This document shows, piece after piece, positions 55,177 to 64,000 of a DNA stretch of 64,000 nucleotides. The stretch is taken from IMG/VR virus record IMGVR_UViG_3300023184_003849, positions 1 to 64,000 of that record; one strand, written 5' to 3'. The notes below the pieces were generated by a model that saw only the letters and a list, made by a program, of their open reading frames with translations, did no database searches and was not told where the DNA came from. The stretch is from a virus. The position numbers and the translations under genes were made by a program. Within the stretch, counting starts at the first letter, position 1. The number at the start of each line of letters is the position of its first letter.

Positions 55177-56132
55177 AATTTTTAGTAACAGGCGGCTTGG
55201 GTCTCATTGGACACAACGTAGTGCAACGTCTACAAAAGCGTGGCGAAGAAGTTGTTATTGTAGACAATCGCACCACGTATGGTATTATACCACAAGACGA
55301 ACTAGACTATCTAATGGCAGAACGTTGGAAAAAGATTGACCAGACAGATGTATACTACACAGACATTGCTGATGGTGCCAAGTTTGATCAAATTGTAAAG
55401 AATCACAAACCCGAAGTGATCATACACATGGCATCATTTCCTAGACAGAAAGTTGTCAACGCTAATCCTGCTCAGGGTGCTAGGGTCATGATGGAAGGTT
55501 TAATGAACATTTGTGAGAGTGCCAAATCGCATGGTGTGGAGCGTGTGGTATATATAAGTTCAAGCATGGTGTACGGGGACTTTGAAGACCAAGTGACGGA
55601 AGAAGCCGAGTGCCGGCCTATTGGTCAATACGGAATTATGAAACTCTCAGGAGAAGACATTGTCAAAGACTACCATAGACGCGGCTGTTTTGACTACGCT
55701 ATTGTTCGGCCTAGTGCTGTATACGGGCCACTTGATGTGGAGGACAGGGTGGTTGCAAAATTTATGCTCCAGGCCATGCGTGGTGATGTTCTCCGAGTTA
55801 ATGGAGCCTCGGAAACACTTGATTTCACGTATGTCGATGATGCGGCAGATGGTATTGTGGCGGCGGCAACAAGAATTATGGCGGCAAATCGTACATATAA
55901 TATTACCAAATCGCATTCGGTAAGTTTGTTAGAGGCAGCAGAAATGATTGTTAAGATTGTGGGCAAGGGCACCATTGAAGTACGCGATAAAGATGCAGAC
56001 TTCCCTAGTCGTGGTGCGTTGTGTATTGATCGCGCACGAGTGATCCTGGGCTTTGATCCCCGAGTAGATGTAGAACAAGGATTCCAAAATTACTACAAGT
56101 GGTTGAGTGAATCGCCTTACTGGAACAAATGA
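55173..56132 (+). CDS. NAD-dependent epimerase/dehydratase
   Basis: 319 residues from ATG 55173. TGGLGLIGHNVVQ binds NAD; SSSMVYGD and IGQYGIMKLSGE give the Ser and YxxxK catalytic residues; FTYVDDAADGI is the usual VDD motif. It belongs to the extended SDR sugar-modifying group; exact reaction unknown. It is directly followed by an aminotransferase, a common pair for amino-sugar synthesis. Confidence 0.87.
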   Translation: MKFLVTGGLGLIGHNVVQRLQKRGEEVVIVDNRTTYGIIPQDELDYLMAERWKKIDQTDVYYTDIADGAKFDQIVKNHKPEVIIHMASFPRQKVVNANPAQGARVMMEGLMNICESAKSHGVERVVYISSSMVYGDFEDQVTEEAECRPIGQYGIMKLSGEDIVKDYHRRGCFDYAIVRPSAVYGPLDVEDRVVAKFMLQAMRGDVLRVNGASETLDFTYVDDAADGIVAAATRIMAANRTYNITKSHSVSLLEAAEMIVKIVGKGTIEVRDKDADFPSRGALCIDRARVILGFDPRVDVEQGFQNYYKWLSESPYWNK

Positions 56133-57223
56133 CCACTACCGGCCTTACTATCCCGTTTACTGGTCTAAGAAAACAGTATAATACCCTAAGAACAGAAATT
56201 CTGGATGTGACCGATGAAGTATTGCGTTCAGGCGTTCTCATGGGAGGCAACTATACTGCTGAATTTGAAAACTGGCTAGCACGAAAGAATCGTGTGAGTT
56301 ATGCTGTGACCTGCCACTCGGGCACACAAGCACTTGAAATCATAGCCGGATTCTACCGCGATCTGGACTTGGCCTTTGTCAATCCTCCCACAGTGATTGT
56401 TCCTGCCTTGACATACCCAGCCACTGCTAATGCTTTTTTACGTGCAGGTTGGTCGGTCATAATTGGAGATACTGACTACTATGGTCAGATTGACGTAAGA
56501 AAGATGGTCAATGATTTGGACACACACTATCATGCTGTGTGTGCTGTGGGCTTGTATGGCGCGGCCCTGCGTGACATGCCACCAGTTGAAAATCGAGCCT
56601 TGCTGATCGAAGATGCGGCCCAACACTGGTTAAGCAACGACTGCAAAAGACAAGGTGGGGCCGCGGCCATCAGTTTTGACCCTACCAAGAACTTGGCCAA
56701 CTATGGCAATGGTGGTGCCATAGTATCTGATGATAGAAACTTGCTGGACTATGCAAGAAACTGGGTAAACAACGGCAAGCATACCCGACATGACCAAACT
56801 GGGTCAAATTCAAGAATGAGTGAAACAGATTGTGCTCAAATGATGATCAAGACACGTTATATAGATGTCTGGCAGAAGCGCAGGGCTGAGATTGCCCGTC
56901 ACTGGATTGAACGATTAAAGAACACAGGCATACGTACACTAATCGACGATACTAACTTTTCAACGCATTGTTATCATAAGTTTGTGATCGATGTGGATTC
57001 CAGAGATGTTGTGCAACGCAATCTTGCTATACGCAAGATCGAAACCAAAGTTCACTATGCTGAGCCTTTGCACGAACTACCCGCGTATCGAAATCTTACT
57101 GGCCCGGATCTCCTGAGTCCAGCAAGTGCGTTGAGCCGACGCTGTTTAAGTTTACCTATCTACCCCGAGTTATCAGATCTCGAGGTAGAATACGTTATCG
57201 ATCAGTTGTTAGACCTCGTTTGA
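56129..57223 (+). CDS. DegT/DnrJ/EryC1 sugar aminotransferase
   Basis: 364 residues, full family length. IPFTGLRKQYNTL start, CHSGTQALEII, PTVIVPALTYPATANA, the Asp of LLIEDAAQ that contacts PLP, and the Lys segment ISFDPTKNLANYGNGGAIV. It transfers an amino group to a keto-sugar nucleotide, probably the product of the adjacent epimerase. It converges with the minus-strand gene, overlapping by 29 bases. Confidence 0.92.
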   Translation: MTTTGLTIPFTGLRKQYNTLRTEILDVTDEVLRSGVLMGGNYTAEFENWLARKNRVSYAVTCHSGTQALEIIAGFYRDLDLAFVNPPTVIVPALTYPATANAFLRAGWSVIIGDTDYYGQIDVRKMVNDLDTHYHAVCAVGLYGAALRDMPPVENRALLIEDAAQHWLSNDCKRQGGAAAISFDPTKNLANYGNGGAIVSDDRNLLDYARNWVNNGKHTRHDQTGSNSRMSETDCAQMMIKTRYIDVWQKRRAEIARHWIERLKNTGIRTLIDDTNFSTHCYHKFVIDVDSRDVVQRNLAIRKIETKVHYAEPLHELPAYRNLTGPDLLSPASALSRRCLSLPIYPELSDLEVEYVIDQLLDLV

Positions 57224-58802
57224 TCAAGGCATAAGTGGCCAACCAAGACCACTCATAACTTTTTCTCAGTTGTTCAAAGTCTCCACTTACTGATTCATAG
57301 TATTCTATAGCATCCTGGGCCCCTTTAATACTCCACTGGTTTGGAGTATTGTCTTTGGTCAACCATTGATTCAATCTATATTCGTTTTCTACATCAGGCA
57401 AACTGGCTCGTAATTTCAACACCTCTCGAAACGCTGTGCGCCAACACATCCATGAACTTGTGTAGTAGTTGGCCGTGCCTGACACAATGGGCACAACTTC
57501 GTGTGGATCATCAAGAGTAAAGTCTAGTCCGTGTCCTGTGTTGGCCAGAGTCAAGCGACGATTGTAGGCAATCATGGCTTGGTGTCCATACACTAAACCA
57601 TTCACAGGATTCTTGGCATGAAAGATATAGTGCTTGGCTTGTTGCATACGATCTGGCTGCCACGACCAATCAAAGTTCTGGTCAACTTGAAGTTTGGCAA
57701 ACACAGCAAAGAACCACGGAGTTGTGCTGACTTCAGCAGCCGCATGATAGGCTGCCACACGACCATTGACATTTTGCACTTGATGTATTTTATTAAGACT
57801 ACTGTTGTACCAGGCTTTGGTGCTTTGCATGAGTCGTTGATAGTTAGTTTCAGCCTCGTTTTCACCATTAGATATAAACACAATATCAATTGGAGTTTCG
57901 TTTAAGGTAATTTTGGTTTTGTTGATGTGTGGGTAATCATACACCTGTATTTTAATATAATTTTTACACTCTCTAGGCACCACAGCAGTGGCATTTCCTT
58001 GACTGAGAGGCATCACTGTTTTAGTACTCTCTTGCCATAGGCTTATTGTAGGCACGTTATTGCCCAGTGCTATAGTTTGATAGAACTCAACCAATGGAGT
58101 GTCAAATTCATGATTCCATACGGCTGTAGCAAGACTGTCATCGGTGTACTTGACCTGAGTCAAAGGCAGTCTTGGTATTGGTCGATCCTCAATAAAGTTT
58201 AGAGTTTCAAACCATTCTAATACTTTTAAATTCTTGGTCTTTTCCAAAAAACTAGACACATGTACATAAAACGTATCTCCAAACTTTTGTTCATTGCTTG
58301 CAAACACATGTAACATTTCCTGTTGCCATTCGTTAGGGTGCCAAGAGAAATCAAAGTTAACATAATCACAAACATCACTAGTAACCCAACAGTATTCCCA
58401 TTTGACTTTACTCAAGGCTCTACGCATGGTGCCCAAGTAATCTGAAACGTACCGAACATTAACATCACCTGCATTTTGGCTACTTAGGGCATGTTTGATA
58501 TGCAAGCGTGGCACACTGAGTCGTCGTGGCACTATAGGGTGTGATCTATTCACCTGCTCATACTCACGCGGTACCAGTGCGGTTCCACCATTTGCCTGAT
58601 GCTGACTAGGCCACACATGCATTTGATTGCGTTCCCAAGGCACAGGTTCCCAAAGAAAATCAAACCCAGAATAGTCCGATAAGTAATTTATCCACCAAAA
58701 ATATCTCGTGCGACTTTGCTTTTGTGCTTGCTCGATCGATTGCACTTGCTTCTCATGTGGAAATACATTGGGCTTGGTGCCAGTATAAAATACATCAAAC
58801 AT
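57195..58802 (-). CDS. Large phage protein with three internal repeats, glycosyltransferase-like context
   Basis: 535 residues. A roughly 30-residue motif occurs three times: FDFLWEPVPWERNQMHVW near 48, FDFSWHPNEWQQEMLHVF near 150 and FDWSWQPDRMQQAKHYIF near 380, with consensus FDxxWxPxxWxxxxxHxF. Before the third repeat, PIDIVFISNGENEAETNYQR looks like a GT-A start. I remember similar proteins in marine phages near glycosyltransferases. Its ATG overlaps the divergent ATG at 58801 in the palindrome CATG. Confidence 0.6.
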   Translation of the reverse strand: MFDVFYTGTKPNVFPHEKQVQSIEQAQKQSRTRYFWWINYLSDYSGFDFLWEPVPWERNQMHVWPSQHQANGGTALVPREYEQVNRSHPIVPRRLSVPRLHIKHALSSQNAGDVNVRYVSDYLGTMRRALSKVKWEYCWVTSDVCDYVNFDFSWHPNEWQQEMLHVFASNEQKFGDTFYVHVSSFLEKTKNLKVLEWFETLNFIEDRPIPRLPLTQVKYTDDSLATAVWNHEFDTPLVEFYQTIALGNNVPTISLWQESTKTVMPLSQGNATAVVPRECKNYIKIQVYDYPHINKTKITLNETPIDIVFISNGENEAETNYQRLMQSTKAWYNSSLNKIHQVQNVNGRVAAYHAAAEVSTTPWFFAVFAKLQVDQNFDWSWQPDRMQQAKHYIFHAKNPVNGLVYGHQAMIAYNRRLTLANTGHGLDFTLDDPHEVVPIVSGTANYYTSSWMCWRTAFREVLKLRASLPDVENEYRLNQWLTKDNTPNQWSIKGAQDAIEYYESVSGDFEQLRKSYEWSWLATYALIKRGLTTDR

Positions 58803-59913
58803 GATTAGAATAGACGAAATTTATGACAATATTTTTTGGGCTTGGATCAATAAACATCACCCTGGTTATAAAATGTTTTTTTGTGACCCTTTTGGTCGTA
58901 GTGACCCTGAAAGTATTTCGAATTACGGAAGAGAAGATATACATGAACATAATTATATATTCTTTTTTGACCAAGAGCCAATACATTTAGACATACATCT
59001 CTCAACATTTAATCATATTATTTGGTCTACTTTGTCTATTTACGAAAGCATGCCAGGTGATATTGGGTATCTAGTGACTAGTGAAAAGAACAGTGAGACA
59101 GTGGAACGTGTTTGTAAACATTACAATTGGAAATCTTTGTATTATTTTTTTCATGGTTGGGCCGCATTAGATTGGTATCGCGGATACGATAGAACATTTT
59201 TGATTACTCCTTGGACCGAACGGAAAATTAAAAAGACATTTTTCAGTGCCAATCGAATCATTGGGGGCAAAAGACAACATCGAGTACTGATGCTATACCA
59301 CTTTCAACGTCTAGGGCTCATGAACAATTGGATCAGTGCCAGTGCAGTATGCCCTGTAGAGAATACATCCATTATTGATATTGCAAAATATTATGAACAA
59401 CAATATCCTGACATTGTAGATGTAATCAGTGGTATAGAATTGCCTAAACATTTTCCTAATGAAGATTCTCCACGGATGAGTAGTTGTTGGTTGGATCAAT
59501 TTGACATCTGTGCCGAAAGTCTTATCTATCACGTGAGCGAAACTGTTTATGTAGGACGTAGACTACATCTAACTGAAAAAACATTTAAACCAATTGCACT
59601 GGGCATGCCCTTTGTATTATCAGGTACTGCAGGAAGTTTGGAATACTTGCGCAGTTACGGATTTAAAACTTTTGGCAACATCTGGGACGAAAGTTATGAT
59701 AAGGAAACAGATGATATTCGTCGGGCAGAAAAAGTCGCTGATTTATTAAAGAGCATAGATCAGTTGTCAGAAAAACAAAAACAAGAGTTATTCGAACAAA
59801 CATGGCCAATTATAGAACACAACTGGAATCATTTTTATCGTGGAAATTTTGCCGATGTACTTTGGAAAGAACTTGTAAACATGTTGGAACAAATTAAAAC
59901 ATGGTGTGCATAG
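58801..59913 (+). CDS. GT10-like putative glycosyltransferase, paralog 2
   Basis: 370 residues. SETVYVGRRLHLTEKTFKPI, then GTAGSLEYLRSYGFKTF and WDESYD, share the order of the 13059 and 59901 proteins and resemble the GT10 donor site. YIFFFDQEPIHLD near residue 52 is another conserved-looking element. The start codon overlaps the minus-strand start. It overlaps the next gene by 13 bases. Confidence 0.65.
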   Translation: MIRIDEIYDNIFWAWINKHHPGYKMFFCDPFGRSDPESISNYGREDIHEHNYIFFFDQEPIHLDIHLSTFNHIIWSTLSIYESMPGDIGYLVTSEKNSETVERVCKHYNWKSLYYFFHGWAALDWYRGYDRTFLITPWTERKIKKTFFSANRIIGGKRQHRVLMLYHFQRLGLMNNWISASAVCPVENTSIIDIAKYYEQQYPDIVDVISGIELPKHFPNEDSPRMSSCWLDQFDICAESLIYHVSETVYVGRRLHLTEKTFKPIALGMPFVLSGTAGSLEYLRSYGFKTFGNIWDESYDKETDDIRRAEKVADLLKSIDQLSEKQKQELFEQTWPIIEHNWNHFYRGNFADVLWKELVNMLEQIKTWCA

Positions 59914-61133
59914 CAATTGATCATAGAGACCCTGTGTCAGGTAGACCCATGCCCAATGGCATTCCATTGGAGCAACATCATTCAATTGAACAAATGGATG
60001 GTTATAGGTTAGACTATCCTAGAATCATCTATTATCTGCATGAGTGCGGAATACCTATGCAGGTGGCAGCCACTGCCGATGCACCCTTAGGCGCCTGGTA
60101 CCCAGTGGTACTAGGTTGGTTTGATTTTTCAGTAGACTATATAGGCAGGATAAGTCCTGCCGCATACACACGCATACAACAAAAACACATGTTGTTGGTG
60201 TTTACATATCACGAAGGCGATAATCCTGCCAAGATAAGAGCAAGAATCAATCAACTGTGTGCTGACCATGCAATAGAACCTGACATGGTTTGGCTGATTA
60301 GTGGCAATAGTTCTGCAGATTCAATACAGGGATGCGTTTATTGGCCTGAACTGGAATTTATGTATTGGCGTACTGTAAATTTATCAGCAGGCGCCAAATA
60401 TCATCTGCGGCCTAGATCACGTGCATTTACTGGACTGTGTAGAATAGACAAACTTTGGCGTAAGGTATTCATGAGCGAACTATGGGCAGATGGGTTACAC
60501 AAGAATGGTTACTTCAGTTATACTCAGTATTTGCTAGGCGGCGAAGACGATTATTTTAATTGTGCATTACGCAATAGTTATCTTGCTCATAAACAACATC
60601 AAGTTAATCAATTTATAGCAGCCGGACCATTTCATGCGGATGAACTAGATTTAGATGCACACAACAACTATGCCGTCAACATGACCAACCTTTATGAAGA
60701 CAGTTACTTCAATATTGTGTTAGAAACCATGATTGATGTTGATGATTCAGGCGGACAGTTTATAACAGAAAAAACATTCAAACCCATATTCAACAATCAA
60801 TTTTTTATTGTGGTTAGTAGTAGTCACCACATGGCACACTTGCGTGAACTAGGGTACCAGACATTTGGGCGTGTGATAGATGAACACTATGATTCGATAG
60901 AAAACAATCAAGAAAGATTTGAGGCTGTGTTGGCGATGACAAAGAGTTTGTGCACCAAGCCTTTGTCAGAATTACACTCAATCTATCAACAACTTGAACC
61001 TGAGATTGTTCATAACTATCAAGTTTTTGTAGCAGGCATGCGACACAGGCTTAAAGTAGTGGTTGATCGTATTAACTACAAACCTTTACACCATATAATT
61101 TTTCAAAACGATCAGCGTCTGCTCGATCATTGA
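59901..61133 (+). CDS. GT10-like putative glycosyltransferase, paralog 3
   Basis: 410 residues. VLETMIDVDDSGGQFITEKT then FKPIFNNQFFIVVSSSHHM and GYQTFGRVIDEHYDS mark the same signature. MVWLISGN in the middle corresponds to a strand before the donor site. Its 3' end overlaps the convergent carbamoyltransferase gene by 62 bases. Confidence 0.65.
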   Translation: MVCIAIDHRDPVSGRPMPNGIPLEQHHSIEQMDGYRLDYPRIIYYLHECGIPMQVAATADAPLGAWYPVVLGWFDFSVDYIGRISPAAYTRIQQKHMLLVFTYHEGDNPAKIRARINQLCADHAIEPDMVWLISGNSSADSIQGCVYWPELEFMYWRTVNLSAGAKYHLRPRSRAFTGLCRIDKLWRKVFMSELWADGLHKNGYFSYTQYLLGGEDDYFNCALRNSYLAHKQHQVNQFIAAGPFHADELDLDAHNNYAVNMTNLYEDSYFNIVLETMIDVDDSGGQFITEKTFKPIFNNQFFIVVSSSHHMAHLRELGYQTFGRVIDEHYDSIENNQERFEAVLAMTKSLCTKPLSELHSIYQQLEPEIVHNYQVFVAGMRHRLKVVVDRINYKPLHHIIFQNDQRLLDH

Positions 61134-62553
61134 CCATGGGTTCGCCGCGTATGTTTAGCGAAGTGTTCAGCAACATGGGACAGCCAGTCAACACGTACCA
61201 CTTTTCAAGCAGTTGTCGGATTCCTGAACCGTCCTGCGCCACAGTTTGTACTCGGCTGGTGCCATCAACATGACATACAGCAGGAGTAAGGCTAGGCTGG
61301 CGACAACGAGCGACTGACTGCATATAAGGACTATGATGCCAACCGGCTGGCATATCAAAATAGTCATCAGCCACCTCAGCCAGTATGACCGGGGCAAAAG
61401 GTCTAAACTGTTGTCTGCGTTTGATTTCATTTACTTTCTCCTTGATCTCGCGGCCTCTAGGGTCTGCAAGGAGGCTACGGTTTCCGAGTGCGCGGGGGCC
61501 GAACTCGGCACGTCCTGAGGCGACTCCCACAATTCGTTCAGTAAGAAGCCGATCCAAAAGGCCATTAACGGGATAAGGGCCAGGAATGTCATACCCCAAA
61601 AAAGCGTTTGTCCAGTTAATTCTATATCCAAGAGCCAAAGCGGCAGCACCAAGGCTACTACCAGCATCACCAGGGCAAGGCATAATCCAAATATTCTCAA
61701 AGTACTCTCCCAAAAAACGATTTGCAGTGCAGTTCAAAGCCACTCCACCCATATATACCAAGTTTGCACTAAAATCTAATTTTCTAGCACGAATCATGAC
61801 CTGACGTATAAGATCTTCTGCGACCAACTGTGCCGCTGCCGCAATATTTTCTTCACTGGAATGCTGTAAAAATTCAGGGTCCATGCCTGTGTGAAAATTC
61901 TTTTTTAATTGTAAATTACGCTCGTCCTCAATCACGTGTTCACGCATGTCTTGGTACCACGTGTTACGGCCAAAGGCAGCCATGCCCATGGTGATGTACT
62001 CTTCATCCATTGGATGCAGACCAATACGCTTAGTCACTGCACTGTAAAACAAACCAATTGAATGTGGATAAACTTGCCGCCATAATCTACGATACTGCGC
62101 ACGGCCCGACTGATTGTATTCGGCACCCCATATACTTATAGTGTCCCATTCACCAATGGCGTCAACCACTACTACAGTGGCACGTTCAAACGGCGAAGTT
62201 TGAAAACCTGCGGCTGCATGGCTTAGATGATGATTGTAGTTTTTTATTTTCTTATCACAAGTGACCAATCCAGGCAATTGTTTTTTTAATATTGATGTGA
62301 CTGACAGTTTATCCCAGTCAATGTTTTGACCTGCATACAGTTGTCGCAGTTGTTTTGACCAAGGGCGCTCATAGTAGGCAATTGTGTCTATTTCTCGTCC
62401 GTATAAGTCTATTACTAATTCAGATGCAATTTCAGCATCGTTTTTTATTTTACTATACCGTTCTGAATGCGCGGCAAATAAGATCTCACCATTGGGACTT
62501 ATGACCGTGGCGGCTGCATCGTGAAAGCCTGCCGAAATACCCAGGATATTCAT
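61072..62553 (-). CDS. Carbamoyltransferase, NodU/CmcH/TobZ type
   Basis: 493 residues. NILGISAGFHDAAATV and NHHLSHAAAGF (paired His) belong to the N-terminal Kae1-like domain; YMGGVALNCTANR is the phosphate/ATP region; AEFGPRALGNRSLLADPR and RPFAPVIL are the C-terminal YrdC-like signatures. These enzymes transfer a carbamoyl group to a hydroxyl on a sugar or antibiotic. Here it could decorate a phage-made glycan or a modified base. Confidence 0.9.
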   Translation of the reverse strand: MNILGISAGFHDAAATVISPNGEILFAAHSERYSKIKNDAEIASELVIDLYGREIDTIAYYERPWSKQLRQLYAGQNIDWDKLSVTSILKKQLPGLVTCDKKIKNYNHHLSHAAAGFQTSPFERATVVVVDAIGEWDTISIWGAEYNQSGRAQYRRLWRQVYPHSIGLFYSAVTKRIGLHPMDEEYITMGMAAFGRNTWYQDMREHVIEDERNLQLKKNFHTGMDPEFLQHSSEENIAAAAQLVAEDLIRQVMIRARKLDFSANLVYMGGVALNCTANRFLGEYFENIWIMPCPGDAGSSLGAAALALGYRINWTNAFLGYDIPGPYPVNGLLDRLLTERIVGVASGRAEFGPRALGNRSLLADPRGREIKEKVNEIKRRQQFRPFAPVILAEVADDYFDMPAGWHHSPYMQSVARCRQPSLTPAVCHVDGTSRVQTVAQDGSGIRQLLEKWYVLTGCPMLLNTSLNIRGEPMVNDRADADRFEKLYGVKVCS

Positions 62554-62651
62554 TTGTAGATAAATGGATCGCGTTTGCGGAGTTCTTTTAATTTTTTTCT
62601 ATACCGTATTTCTAGTGTAATACGATTCCAAAGTCTTTGAATCCAATTCAT
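62550..62651 (-). CDS. Tiny basic phage protein (33 aa)
   Basis: 33 residues, MNWIQRLWNRITLEIRYRKK followed by LKELRKRDPFIYK. I recall tiny phage proteins ending in RDPFIY; function unknown. Both ends overlap neighbours by four bases, which supports translation. Confidence 0.65.
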   Translation of the reverse strand: MNWIQRLWNRITLEIRYRKKLKELRKRDPFIYK

Positions 62652-63685
62652 GTTAAATTCCTAATTTGAAGTATATCATAGTCTGGATCACTCCAGCGAT
62701 AGTCATATGTAGCCCTGGTTGTGCCGGTACGCACTTTATACACATCCTGGTGCTGACTCAATTGCGAATATATTATTTGCCAGTCTTCTGTACCAAACGT
62801 CCTTTTGAGATCAACTTGCCCGATTTGAGGGTGGCCGATTGTAAGACCTGGGTCATCTGGGTTGAATCCATTCCGTTCAAGCCACGTTCGAAATTCGGCC
62901 AACTGTCGGATTTGCCAGGAGTAAGCACCGGGATCACGGGCCCATTCAATATCAAAATCAGCAGCCGCTTGAGTCTGAGTACGTAATCCTGAGGTAACCA
63001 ATTCTGAAATCCTTGAGTCCCTGCCCTCATCTTGAAATACCTCCCAATGGTGCTTGCCCACTGCTTTATTTACACCTACATATACACCACCCAATTTTCT
63101 ATTGATTGTTTCTATACCAAACAATTCTAAATCTGATTCTTCCAACTCAAATCGTGGAGCATTAAGCCAGCACATGAGTTGACTAGGTCTACGCCATTCG
63201 GGTGCTGTTTGTGCCTTACGTATACTGAGTACCAGGCTTTCAAACTCGTGGCATAACAAATTCAATTGTCTAATGTGCCAGCGTGTGGAATCATCTGCTT
63301 GAGAATAATAAGGACTCATAGCCCCTGCTGTGCCTTGTAAATCTTCAAAATAACGATGTAGTTGATTAAGATGTTGGTGGTTGGTTCTGCCTTGACTGTC
63401 TATGCTGTTGGCAGGTGAGAAGAAATCTTGTATTTTATAATTTAAGTTGCTTGAATTTATAGCATGGATTGATCTATTGATTTGAGTACACAAATATTCT
63501 GGATTGCGAGCACTTTCGGCCCAGCCCAACCAACAGTAATTTTTTTCTAGGTGTAATTGTTGATCAATAATATTATTCAATGCCGCAAGCCATTTACGGC
63601 TGAGACTGTTGTCTTCAACATTTATGTATACCGTAAAAATTTGATTTTCGGCACTCCGTAGGTCTATTTCAATCAAATCAAGCAA
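62648..63685 (-). CDS. Conserved phage protein, unknown function
   Basis: 345 residues. Landmarks: NYCWLGWAESARN near 50, a DFFSPANSIDSQGRTNHQHL and HRYFEDLQG region, and a repeated xxWEVFQDEG/FDIEWARDP type pattern. I have a memory of similar proteins in large marine phages but no function. It overlaps both neighbouring minus-strand genes. Confidence 0.65.
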   Translation of the reverse strand: MLDLIEIDLRSAENQIFTVYINVEDNSLSRKWLAALNNIIDQQLHLEKNYCWLGWAESARNPEYLCTQINRSIHAINSSNLNYKIQDFFSPANSIDSQGRTNHQHLNQLHRYFEDLQGTAGAMSPYYSQADDSTRWHIRQLNLLCHEFESLVLSIRKAQTAPEWRRPSQLMCWLNAPRFELEESDLELFGIETINRKLGGVYVGVNKAVGKHHWEVFQDEGRDSRISELVTSGLRTQTQAAADFDIEWARDPGAYSWQIRQLAEFRTWLERNGFNPDDPGLTIGHPQIGQVDLKRTFGTEDWQIIYSQLSQHQDVYKVRTGTTRATYDYRWSDPDYDILQIRNLT

Positions 63686-64000
63686 TTTTCATCCACCACT
63701 CTGCCACTTCAGGGCGTTGACTTAATATATCTGTCAAGGTCACTGATTGTGTTCTTATTTGTTCTAGTTTGAGCACACGAGCCTTGCCTCGACGCAGTCC
63801 CTCCTGATATTGATCAGGCCACTGTTCCGCAAACGTGGGCCGGGTTTTTAATTGTAGCAGTACATCACGCATGGCACCTGCGGAGCGGCCTGCTAGTTCG
63901 TCAATCCAAGGGTCCAACAAATGCCTAGGCAGTGCCAAAGGACTCAAGATTATATCTGGGGAGAAACTGAATATGACCTTGGCCAACAGTTGTACCCCAT
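63678..64000 (-). CDS. Partial hypothetical protein (5' end beyond window)
   Basis: The frame stays open to the window edge, so the N-terminus is missing; a TTG at 63986 is the only in-window start and is unlikely. The visible part (KVIFSFSPDIILSPLALPRH, then a helical DELAGRSAGAMRDVLLQL) has no recognised domain. It belongs to the same minus-strand unit as the next two genes. Confidence 0.55.
   Translation of the reverse strand, partial: GVQLLAKVIFSFSPDIILSPLALPRHLLDPWIDELAGRSAGAMRDVLLQLKTRPTFAEQWPDQYQEGLRRGKARVLKLEQIRTQSVTLTDILSQRPEVAEWWMKIA

Noticed and set aside
1-64000. CRISPR array, insertion sequence, integrase or attachment site
   Set aside because: No regularly spaced repeats, transposase or recombinase motif seen on either strand.

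Overview
The window reads as part of a large lytic tailed-phage genome (Caudoviricetes) with a T4-like replication core: family B DNA polymerase, a gp45-like sliding clamp, a T4 RNase H-like 5'-3' nuclease, a MazG-like pyrophosphohydrolase and ThyX. No structural, packaging or integrase genes are visible. Genes are tightly packed with ATGA/GTGA overlaps. Where real gaps occur they carry host-like promoters (TTGACN, a 17-base spacer, TATAAT or TACAAT), so this region probably relies on the host sigma-70 polymerase. A proteobacterial host is my inference. It rests on these promoters, on an AhpC/AhpD pair, and on a tmRNA tag (ANDEQFALAA) that resembles betaproteobacterial tags as I remember them.

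Layout. 1-5 kb: polymerase end, methyltransferase-like protein, clamp, sulfotransferase-like protein and a DpdA-type transglycosylase. 5-16 kb: a surface-sugar or small-molecule tailoring block of radical SAM enzymes, glycosyltransferases, sugar epimerases, a short DegT-like protein, an SGNH-like protein and conserved phage genes. 16-24 kb: a 7-deazaguanine pathway (FolE, QueD, a YhhQ/QueP-type transporter, QueE). It is interrupted by a B12-binding radical SAM enzyme flanked by two paralogous GT-A-like proteins, and by a methyltransferase. 24-34 kb: SGNH-like paralogs, RNase H-like nuclease, MazG-like protein and many small accessory genes. 34-37.4 kb: an AhpC, class II aldolase, AhpD operon, then tyrosine-phosphatase-like and calcineurin-like phosphoesterase genes.

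37.4-46.7 kb is an RNA-rich region. It holds 27 tRNA genes (28 with the outlying one at 33.6 kb) that together cover all 20 amino acids and include an initiator tRNA. It ends with a circularly permuted two-piece tmRNA gene that has a tiny transmembrane ORF inside its intervening segment. Several gaps between tRNAs are closed by long inverted repeats and look like structured RNAs. Several coding sequences end inside a neighbouring tRNA gene. A fatty-acid desaturase and a radical SAM gene lie here on the minus strand.

46.7-55 kb: alpha/beta hydrolase, glutamine amidotransferase, RNA polymerase omega homolog, MoxR-like ATPase plus metallopeptidase/VWA pair, small phage genes and ThyX. 55-64 kb: a second sugar block (epimerase, DegT aminotransferase, GT10-like glycosyltransferase paralogs, carbamoyltransferase) with genes on both strands.

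Working together, the genes suggest a phage that replaces or modifies guanine in its DNA with a 7-deazaguanine and builds or alters elaborate sugars. It also appears to supply much of its own decoding and ribosome-rescue RNA and to carry peroxide defence and a piece of RNA polymerase. All family assignments come from motif reading and memory; no search was run.
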